Positions 6,764 to 11,590 of a stretch of 12,815 bases of DNA are shown here, one piece after another; positions within the stretch are counted from its first letter, which is position 1, and each line of letters opens with the position of its first letter. Source of the DNA: Methanoregulaceae archaeon (GTDB lineage: Archaea > Halobacteriota > Methanomicrobia > Methanomicrobiales > Methanospirillaceae); contig DUGU01000310.1 of NCBI GenBank assembly GCA_013331215.1, forward strand, positions 18,568 through 31,382, read 5' to 3'. A program made the translations under genes and the position numbers. The notes beneath the pieces were generated by a model, which ran no database searches, was not told the DNA's origin, and saw only the letters and a program-made list of their open reading frames with translations.

Positions 6764-7631
6764 AGCGGTCGAGCACCTCGGCGAGGGCCTCGGTCTTTTC
6801 CGCGTCCAGTTCCGCGAGCGGGAGTCGCACCGGGCCGGCCGCCATGCCGCGGAGCCCGACGGCCGTCTTGACCGGGATCGGGTTCGTCTCGATGAAGAGG
6901 GCCCGGAAGAGCGGCGAGAGCTCGTAGTGGAGCTCGAGGGCCGTCGTCCAGTCGCCGGCTTTGAACGCCTCGTAGAGCCGGACCATCCGCGCCGGCTCGA
7001 CGTTCGCGGCGACCGAGATCACGCCCGCGCCGCCGAGCGCGAGGATCGGCAGGGTCAGGTTGTCGTCACCCGAGATGACCATGAACTCCTCGTCGAGCGT
7101 CCCCTCGATGATCTGCGAGACCTGCGCCACGTTCCCCGAGGCCTCTTTGATCCCAACGATGTTCGGGTGGGCCGCGAGCTCGATGACGAGGTCGGGTGTC
7201 AGGTTCTGACCGGTCCGGCCGGGCACATTGTAGAGCACGGTCGGGATGTCGAGGTCGGCGAGCTTCGTGAAGTGCTTGATCAGCCCCGCGCGGTTCGGCT
7301 TGTTGTAGTACGGCGAGATCAGGAGGGCGCCGTCCGCGCCGATCTCCTTCGCGGCCCTGGTGAACCGGAGCGCCTCTGCGGTGTTGTTCGACCCCGTGCC
7401 GGCGAGGACCGGGACTTTGCCCCCGGCGGCCTCGACCGCGACCTCGACGACCCGCTCGTGCTCCTCGAACGAGAGGGTTGCGGACTCGCCCGTGGAGCCG
7501 GTCGGGACGATCCCGTGCACGCCGGCGGCGAGCAGAGCCGCGATGTTCGAACGGAGACCCTCGAGGTCGAGGGACTGCTGTTGGTCCGACAGAAATGGAG
7601 TTACGACGGCCGGAAGGACGCCCTCAAACAT
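6756..7631 (-). CDS. dapA: 4-hydroxy-tetrahydrodipicolinate synthase
   Basis: Condenses pyruvate with aspartate semialdehyde, the first committed step toward diaminopimelate and lysine. The 291-residue TIM-barrel protein carries the pyruvate-binding GSTGES loop (45-50), the second-site SPYYNKP (106-112), the catalytic triad Tyr in LYNVPGRTG (Tyr134, with Arg139), and the Schiff-base lysine in VGIKEASGN (Lys162). The tail NPIPVKTAVGLRGM is typical. ATG at 7629-7631 begins MFEGVLPAVVTPF, the normal family start, although the frame continues far upstream through other genes. It starts eight bases after the rps17e stop and overlaps dapB, forming an rps17e-dapA-dapB unit. Confidence 0.97.
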   Translation of the reverse strand: MFEGVLPAVVTPFLSDQQQSLDLEGLRSNIAALLAAGVHGIVPTGSTGESATLSFEEHERVVEVAVEAAGGKVPVLAGTGSNNTAEALRFTRAAKEIGADGALLISPYYNKPNRAGLIKHFTKLADLDIPTVLYNVPGRTGQNLTPDLVIELAAHPNIVGIKEASGNVAQVSQIIEGTLDEEFMVISGDDNLTLPILALGGAGVISVAANVEPARMVRLYEAFKAGDWTTALELHYELSPLFRALFIETNPIPVKTAVGLRGMAAGPVRLPLAELDAEKTEALAEVLDRYD

Positions 7632-7639
7632 AAAAGAGG

Positions 7640-7831
7640 TTATGCGCGCCGGGGAGTATTTACCTTTCTTGTGATATATCCGGCGACGCGGTTCCTGACG
7701 CGTTTTGAATCGATTACGGTCAGCTCGGCAACCGTCAGCTTGTTCTCCTCGAAGTCGCGGGAGAACCGGTCGCCGTAGCGGACCATGAGCTCCTGGCCGA
7801 AGGCCTTGATATAGTTCGGTTTGATTCCCAT
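7640..7831 (-). CDS. rps17e: 30S ribosomal protein S17e
   Basis: A 63-residue archaeal/eukaryotic-type small-subunit protein with no bacterial counterpart. The product [33 protein letters not shown] and [18 protein letters not shown] matches the family over its whole length. It heads the lysine genes: dapA follows after eight bases. A TATA box is centred about 26 bases upstream of its ATG, so the message is probably leaderless or nearly so. Confidence 0.96.
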   Translation of the reverse strand: MGIKPNYIKAFGQELMVRYGDRFSRDFEENKLTVAELTVIDSKRVRNRVAGYITRKVNTPRRA

Positions 7832-7852
7832 GCGTACCGTCCTGCAGTGATC

Positions 7853-8368
7853 CTATATACTGGCGTGGGAGGAGAGGATAAGGATTTCGTCCGCGACCTC
7901 CTCGGCCGTGCTCCCGAAGAGCAGCAGGGCCTCGCCCTCGACGAGGACCGCGTCGGGGACGCCGTCGGCCGAGGCGCGCGCGATCGCCCAATCCATGGAC
8001 GGGATGCCGGGCGGCGCGCACTGCGGGTCGACGACCGCGACCCCGCGGAGGTGGGATTCGAGCTGCCGGGCGAGGGAGGGGAGCGGCCGCAGGGATGCGA
8101 CGGCCCTGACCGCGGGCTCGAACCGGGCGACGGTCAGGACGGCCCGGGCGAGCACGGGGTCGGCGCCGTACGCAACCGGGCCTGCCGGCCGAACCTTGCC
8201 GTTTGCGACGACGAGGCCTCCGGCGATGGCCGCGACGTCGCCGGACTCGCGGGCCCGCGGCGCGGCCTCGGCGAGGTTCGAGCGGCCCGGCTCGACGAAC
8301 CGCGGGTCGGCGTCGCCGAGCCTGGCCCCGGCCCGGTCGAGGCGGGCGAGGGTCTCGGGAGGATGCAC
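7853..8368 (-). CDS. Stand-alone ThiN-like protein (thiamine-phosphate synthase family)
   Basis: A 171-residue protein that appears to consist mostly of a ThiN domain (about 65-165). The domain is otherwise found fused to ThiD kinases as the archaeal thiamine-phosphate synthase, or to HTH domains as thiamine-responsive regulators. Recognised features are DPVLARAVLTVARFEPAVRA, VPDAVLVEGEALLLFGS and the final TAEEVADEIL, which follow the family order. Residues usual at the active site (an HD pair and an N-I-R segment after the first helix) look replaced here by RFEP and SLR, so catalysis is doubtful. The GTG start at 8368 is supported by GGGAGG eight bases upstream. It lies just before the rps17e operon and just after a possible short peptide gene. 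The family call is from memory of motifs and moderately sure. Confidence 0.6.
   Translation of the reverse strand: MHPPETLARLDRAGARLGDADPRFVEPGRSNLAEAAPRARESGDVAAIAGGLVVANGKVRPAGPVAYGADPVLARAVLTVARFEPAVRAVASLRPLPSLARQLESHLRGVAVVDPQCAPPGIPSMDWAIARASADGVPDAVLVEGEALLLFGSTAEEVADEILILSSHASI
7854..7860 (-). promoter_or_regulatory. TATA box of the rps17e-dapA-dapB operon
   Basis: GTATATAG on the minus strand is centred near 7857, about 26 bases before the rps17e ATG at 7831, which is the usual TATA-to-start spacing in archaea. It overlaps the stop codon (TAG, 7853-7855) of the upstream ThiN-like gene. Leaderless transcription of rps17e is inferred. Confidence 0.6.
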
Positions 8369-8371
8369 GGC

Positions 8372-8464
8372 TCAGGCCTCCCGCCGGGCGCGCGTCGGCT
8401 CTGCGTCCCGCGTCCGGGAGATTCGCCCGGTCTTCGCCGTGAGCGTCATGGTCAGAATTCTCAT
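8372..8464 (-). CDS. Possible 30-residue leader peptide upstream of the ThiN-like gene
   Basis: An ATG-started frame encodes MRILTMTLTAKTGRISRT followed by a basic, arginine-rich end, with its TGA three bases before the downstream GTG. Its last codons contain the GGGAGG that serves as the ribosome-binding site of the ThiN-like gene, so translation of one could affect the other. An AT-rich AGTATTCAT element about 45 bases upstream may be a promoter. No family is recognised; it may simply be the leader of the downstream gene. Confidence 0.3.
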   Translation of the reverse strand: MRILTMTLTAKTGRISRTRDAEPTRARREA

Positions 8465-8631
8465 CCGCCCGGGGGAGCGGGGCGCGGGATCGCGGTCCCG
8501 GCAGTCTCATGAATACTATCCGTCCCGGTGCCCTTCATGTTTCCGCATGCTAGAGGGAGGACGGGAGTCGGGGGCGGGGATGCGCTTTCCCGGAAAGGGT
8601 TTTGCCGGCACGGTCCCAATACTCTTCCCGC

Positions 8632-8703
8632 GCCCCAGTGGCTTAGTGGCATAGCGGCTGATTTGTAATCAGCAGGTCGCGCGTTCAACTCGCGCCTGGG
8701 GCT
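8632..8703 (+). tRNA. tRNA-Thr (anticodon TGT)
   Basis: A full cloverleaf can be drawn. The acceptor GCCCCAG pairs with CTGGGGC and T is the discriminator base. The D arm runs from GCTT to AGC. The anticodon stem GCTGA/TCAGC encloses the loop TTTGTAA with anticodon TGT. The variable region is AGGTC, and the T arm is GCGCG-TTCAACT-CGCGC. There is no intron and no encoded CCA. It reads ACA threonine codons. A CTTTCCCGGAAAG palindrome (8585-8597) lies upstream, and an AT-rich AAATATATTT follows at 8713. It marks the change from housekeeping genes to the accessory region; tRNA 3' ends are frequent integration sites. Confidence 0.95.
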
Positions 8704-8917
8704 TGCAGGAGAAAATATATTTAATCCCAAATTATTGCTGGGCCAAACTGAATTCTATTTTTCCCTCTTAATTATAATCCGATTGGAGAGCCGTTTCCCT
8801 TTAACCTTCCTGTTGGGCGCTGCGCGCGATCGCTACCAGTTGGGCGAATCCATGTCCGCCGCCTGAAACGGCCTTAGAATCGCAGGAGAACGGCCTAAGC
8901 GGGGAAATATAGAAGGG

Positions 8918-8986
8918 TTATAGATTGTTGAAGAGCCAGACAACGTCGGCGAAGTCGATCCGGTCGTTGGTTCTGTAGTTGAGCAG
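8918..8986 (-). pseudogene. Relic C-terminus with dockerin/EF-hand-like motif (copy 1)
   Basis: The minus strand encodes NYRTNDRIDFADVVWLFNNL followed by TAA at 8918-8920. This pattern (polar loop, D-F-A-D-V-V, then L-F-N) resembles the C-terminal dockerin-type calcium-binding segment of many methanogen surface proteins. Only this tail remains; an in-frame TAG (8987-8989) lies directly before it. It is in the same frame as the cohesin protein ending at 9110, with only stop codons between, so it may be that gene's lost C-terminus. Identification as dockerin-like is from motif resemblance. Confidence 0.55.
8925..8970. repeat. 46-bp direct repeat, copy 1
   Basis: Matches 10430-10475 at 40 of 46 positions by hand alignment, same orientation, beginning with TTGTTGAAGAGCCAGAC. 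Both copies encode the dockerin-like motif on the minus strand, and together they bracket the cohesin-domain gene. Confidence 0.9.
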
Positions 8987-9019
8987 CTATTGGCGGATAT
9001 AGCAGCTAAAGGCGGATAT
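8982..9019. repeat. 19-bp tandem repeat, two copies
   Basis: AGCAGCTATTGGCGGATAT (8982-9000) is followed directly by AGCAGCTAAAGGCGGATAT (9001-9019), 17 of 19 identical. It sits just upstream (minus strand) of the dockerin-like relic and would shift its frame. It looks like a replication-slippage product in DNA no longer under selection. Confidence 0.9.
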
Positions 9020-9109
9020 GGGAAGGGCTGAGAACCAATCCCAATCGCCCTAAGCATGCCCCGTTCTAACTCTCCCGACCTCCCCACTCGGAGCAGTTCG
9101 GGAGCACGG

Positions 9110-10357
9110 TCAACGGAGACCCGTTGCCCACCGTGCAGCAGGATACCAGCGGACGAACTTGCCCGCCGGCGGCGTGACCCCGTATGCTCGGCTGCCGGGC
9201 TTCAGGACTGTATCGGTCGTGGTCACGGCTCGGCCTCCGCTCGTCCCGGTCGCCGTGCTCCCCGCGCTGAACCGGGAGCCGAGATACGATCCGGGGTTCC
9301 CGACCGCGTACCGCTTGCCCCATGTGCTCCCCGGGTTGAGGGTCGGACCCGCCACCGGCTGCACCACAGACTGCGGCGTTGTGGTTACCGCGACCGGGAC
9401 CACGGGTTGCGTGGCCGGTACGACCGTCGGGATAACAGCTATTGGCAGGGTAATCACAGGCGTGGGTGTCCTTATCGGTGCCGTCGAAGGTACAATGACG
9501 GTGGGTTTGGGCGTGGTTAACCAGGGATATCCAATGGAGACTTGGTTGAGATCAACATGGCCAATTACATAGGGATATGATAGCTCGAAATAGCTCCGAG
9601 TAGCAAAAAGAACCTGCTCGTCTTCACGATACCAATGTCCATTGTATCGATTAACGTCGTCAACCAGATACTGGTCCCTGGATGAATCATAATAAAGGAT
9701 CAATAATCCAGAATCCTGAGTGGGCGGTGGGGGACTTACGATATCGCCGATATGAAAAGCCGGGGGCGCTGATGGAGGAGGTGATGGCGCCGGTGTTGTG
9801 ATTTCCGGCGTTGGCGTGGGAGGCGTCGCGGGGGGGCTGACGATCACCGTGCCGGGGGACGTGGAGACGGGGTACAGATCCCCGTTACGATTCTGCACGC
9901 CCATGCTCGAATCAGGGGTGATCGTTATTCTGGTACTCCCCGTCGCTGTGCCCTTCACCGTGAGGGTGGCCAGGAGGACGCTCGTCGCGCCCACGGGTAT
10001 CTGCTGCGACAGGTCCACAGCCTGGAGGACGACCTGTCCCGACGGAAGAGCCGACGCAGATTTCATTCCGGCCCAATCGGGAAACGCAACGGCCGTGATC
10101 GTGGCGACCGACGGATCGTTCAGGCGCACGGTGATCCGGTAGCCGGATATCCCGCCGGAGGCCGAATCGAGGACGATCGGTATCTGGACGGTGTTTCCAC
10201 TTTCCGAAATCTGAAACGTTCCTGTTGATATCGTCACTGCAGACGCCGTAGCCATGAGGGCGCATAAGCCTGCGATGATCAAGGTAAACTGAATAACTCG
10301 CCCTATCCCACCATGTCGGCTAACGTTCACGATCATTGTTGCTGGCGCATTATCCAT
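9110..10357 (-). CDS. Secreted cohesin-domain surface protein
   Basis: A 415-residue exported protein. A hydrophobic segment at 21-40 (IQFTLIIAGLCALMATASA) is a signal peptide. Residues 41-173 resemble a cohesin-type beta-sandwich: GTFQISESGNTVQIPIVL, GISGYRITVRLNDPSVATI, AVAFPDWAG, LLATLTVKGTATGSTRITI. A Pro-rich linker (174-200) leads to a domain at 201-275 (FHIGDIVSP, GLLILYYDSSRDQYLVDDV, YPYVIGHVDLNQV) that I recall from Methanomicrobiales surface proteins without known function. A second Pro/Thr/Val-rich linker and a Gly/Ser/Arg-rich tail end without a membrane anchor, so the C-terminus may be truncated. ATG at 10357 is used; a second ATG eight codons in also fits. Cohesins bind dockerins, and dockerin-like relics flank this gene. 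No Shine-Dalgarno is seen. Confidence 0.75.
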   Translation of the reverse strand: MDNAPATMIVNVSRHGGIGRVIQFTLIIAGLCALMATASAVTISTGTFQISESGNTVQIPIVLDSASGGISGYRITVRLNDPSVATITAVAFPDWAGMKSASALPSGQVVLQAVDLSQQIPVGATSVLLATLTVKGTATGSTRITITPDSSMGVQNRNGDLYPVSTSPGTVIVSPPATPPTPTPEITTPAPSPPPSAPPAFHIGDIVSPPPPTQDSGLLILYYDSSRDQYLVDDVNRYNGHWYREDEQVLFATRSYFELSYPYVIGHVDLNQVSIGYPWLTTPKPTVIVPSTAPIRTPTPVITLPIAVIPTVVPATQPVVPVAVTTTPQSVVQPVAGPTLNPGSTWGKRYAVGNPGSYLGSRFSAGSTATGTSGGRAVTTTDTVLKPGSRAYGVTPPAGKFVRWYPAARWATGLR

Positions 10358-10429
10358 GAGTGGGGATTGTAGTGGCGTGGATGATAAGGCATATGATTTG
10401 TATCGACCATTCGCAAGTGGAGGCTAAGG

Positions 10430-10475
10430 TTGTTGAAGAGCCAGACGACGTCGGCAAAGTAGATACGGCTGTTGG
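10430..10475 (-). pseudogene. Relic dockerin/EF-hand-like motif (copy 2, 46-bp repeat)
   Basis: The minus strand encodes NSRIYFADVVWLFNNL, the same motif as at 8918-8986 but with Tyr replacing the loop Asp, and without the stop that ends copy 1 (CTT AGC in place of CTA TAA). Reading continues for a short way without recognisable features. The DNA matches copy 1 at 40 of 46 positions. It is a leftover of a second surface-protein 3' end, upstream of and in the same orientation as the cohesin gene. Confidence 0.55.
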
Positions 10476-10569
10476 GAGGGCGCTCGAAGAGAGTCGGCAG
10501 ACAGGGCGAAAATAAATACGAACCATTTTCGCTTGCCATCTTGAGAATTACAATAACAGCCAGGCGTGA

Positions 10570-10782
10570 TCGATCCCCCAAACTCGACCGGCGAGCGAGA
10601 AGAAAACTCGGCTAGAATTGATCGATCCTTGGCTGCGAAGCGCGGGCTGGGCCGTCATTCCTTTCATGGTCGACCTGGACCCCGCGGCCTATGCGGCTTG
10701 CGCGGTCGAGGAGTTTCCGACGGCGAACGGTCCGGCCGATGAAACAGGAGCGACTATCGTTCGAAACCTGAACTGGCCGTGA
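10570..10782 (+). pseudogene. hsdR: N-terminal stub of a type I restriction enzyme HsdR subunit
   Basis: The plus strand frame reads ASEKKTRLELIDPWLRSAGW, then AVIPFMVDLDPAAYAACAVE and EFPTANGPAD. This is the diagnostic start of EcoEI-like/type I R subunits, where it is followed by a Tyr-Ala-Leu stretch leading to the Glu-Ala-Lys nuclease residues. Here homology ends after GPAD; the frame runs through an unrelated ETGATIVRNLNWP to TGA at 10780-10782. Neither the nuclease centre nor the helicase is present, and no start codon stands at the expected place (TGA at 10567-10569). It is a truncated relic on the strand opposite to its neighbours, probably left by a deletion or insertion. Confidence 0.7.
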
Positions 10783-10844
10783 GCAACCACTACATCCAGT
10801 CGACCTTGAGTGGGACCCGATTGTCTCGGCGAGGAGGACTTTTC

Positions 10845-11354
10845 TTAGCCTTCAGCGACGCCGCTACCAGCGGGTTTACCTTTGTCTGGAGCCGTTTCAT
10901 CTCCGCGGGCTGCAATGACCTTATCAAGGGCCGCAGCAAGCTCGGATCGGTAGTCGGTGAGGCTAATGGGGCCGTCCTCTTTTCCCGTGACTTGAAGGCG
11001 CTGTGCGGCATACATCCCGAGCAATTTCGCGCGATGGTCTTTGACCTTCAGCCGGGCAACTTCGGCCGCGATCCGCGTGCTCGCGGTGGCGCCCGCGTCT
11101 TCGGCGAACTCAGCGAGATTCGCTTCGCTGGCGTCCAGTTCCGCGAGCTCCTGCGCGATCACATCGGCAATGTCCTCGGCCGCGGCCTTCCGCCACTGTT
11201 GCTTCAGAGCGGCGATATCTCGGCTCACGGTCGATTGGGCCACATTGAGCTCGACCGCTATGGTCTCCTCGGTCTTCCGCCGGGCGTAGAGCACCGCGAC
11301 CTGGCGCCGTCGGTCCGCGATCGTGGTGTCCGTTCTGGCTCGTCGGCCGCTCAT
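10845..11354 (-). CDS. Phage-type helix-turn-helix protein, small-terminase-like
   Basis: A 169-residue protein. Residues about 12-46 form a helix-turn-helix (RRRQVAVLYARRKTEETIA, VELNVAQSTVSRDIAALK). A charged helical region follows (52-86), then RIAAEVARLKVKDHRAKLLGMYAAQ (94-118), an order seen in phage terminase small subunits and related HTH proteins of proviruses, where the late R-x-K-L-L-G-x segment is common. The C-terminus is polar and poorly conserved. It could instead be a DNA-binding regulator. ATG at 11354 is supported by GAGGTG four bases upstream and a strong TATA box at 11388-11397. No large-terminase gene follows; downstream lies the HsdR stub, so the viral module is broken here. 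Confidence 0.65.
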   Translation of the reverse strand: MSGRRARTDTTIADRRRQVAVLYARRKTEETIAVELNVAQSTVSRDIAALKQQWRKAAAEDIADVIAQELAELDASEANLAEFAEDAGATASTRIAAEVARLKVKDHRAKLLGMYAAQRLQVTGKEDGPISLTDYRSELAAALDKVIAARGDETAPDKGKPAGSGVAEG

Positions 11355-11374
11355 TATCCACCTCTAGTATCCAA

Positions 11375-11590
11375 TTACGAAGTCCTGTTTATATACATTG
11401 GCCGTTTTTCAACCCCTTGCAACAGGTTAGAACGATTAAACCCCACCCTACTGAGCGCCAGAACCCTCCTTAGAGGGCGATTCACAGCGCAATCCGGAGT
11501 GCTGTTGCATCCAATGTTGCTCATTCCTTGACTGTCCCAATCGACTAATGTCGATGATCGAGGCCGGGGGCCGAAGTGGCGCGGGCTCAT
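11375..11590 (-). CDS. Possible small protein overlapping the end of the primase-like gene
   Basis: A 71-codon frame starts with an ATG whose bases overlap the TGA of the primase/helicase-like gene (ATGA, 11587-11590), a typical sign of coupled translation. It begins MSPRHFGPRPRSSTLVDW and ends MYINRTS 20 bases before the HTH gene start. No family or motif is recognised. Against it: the TATA box of the HTH gene lies within it, composition is unremarkable, and the ATGA overlap can arise by chance. Confidence 0.3.
   Translation of the reverse strand: MSPRHFGPRPRSSTLVDWDSQGMSNIGCNSTPDCAVNRPLRRVLALSRVGFNRSNLLQGVEKRPMYINRTS
11388..11397 (-). promoter_or_regulatory. TATA box of the HTH gene
   Basis: TGTATATAAA on the minus strand lies about 38 bases before the ATG at 11354. 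Transcription would start near 11365, giving a leader of about a dozen bases that contains the GAGGTG ribosome-binding site. It is the clearest promoter in the accessory region. Confidence 0.6.
11464..11477. other. Small perfect hairpin
   Basis: CCCTC-CTTA-GAGGG, a 5-bp stem with a 4-base loop, about 110 bases downstream of the primase-like gene stop on the minus strand. It could mark transcript processing, but without a T tract it is not a convincing terminator. Confidence 0.3.

Larger units (their letters stand above)
8704..9109. other. Gene-poor stretch after the tRNA
   Basis: No intact gene is seen in these 406 bases. The first part is AT-rich (AAATATATTT at 8713-8722, TATTTTTCC near 8757, which could end the tRNA transcript). 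The direct repeat ACGGCCTTAG/ACGGCCTAAG occurs near 8868-8895. The dockerin-like relic and a 19-bp tandem repeat listed separately fill 8918-9019. From 9020 to 9109 the minus strand is in frame with the cohesin protein but interrupted by stop codons. Confidence 0.6.
10358..10844. other. Stretch between the cohesin gene and the HTH gene: relics only
   Basis: These 487 bases hold no intact gene. 10358-10429 is the upstream region of the cohesin gene; an AT-rich ACAAATCATATG element near 10390-10402 could be its TATA box. 10430-10475 is the second dockerin-like repeat and 10570-10782 a restriction-gene stub, both listed separately. 10783-10844 follows the HTH gene stop and carries nothing recognisable, although one shifted reading of the HTH gene 3' end continues to a stop at 10790. 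Confidence 0.6.

Noticed and set aside
7632..8510. Upstream extension of the dapA frame by almost 300 codons
   Set aside because: It overlaps rps17e and the ThiN-like gene on the same strand and has only Arg/Pro/Gly-rich sequence; dapA starts at 7631.
8461..8730. Minus-strand frame with RRELNARPADYKSAAMPLSH
   Set aside because: This is the antisense of the tRNA-Thr gene, a well-known spurious protein pattern.
8987..9112. UAG read as pyrrolysine to join the cohesin protein to the dockerin-like tail
   Set aside because: A TGA also lies in the path, and pyrrolysine is not expected in Methanomicrobiales; decay is simpler.
10333..10581. 82-codon minus-strand frame containing the second dockerin-like motif
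   Set aside because: Only the 46-bp repeat part is recognisable; the rest has no family features and the former stop is lost, so it is treated as a relic.
10779..11531. Plus-strand frame of 250 codons in the viral region
   Set aside because: Antisense to the HTH gene, which has a promoter, ribosome-binding site and recognisable domain.
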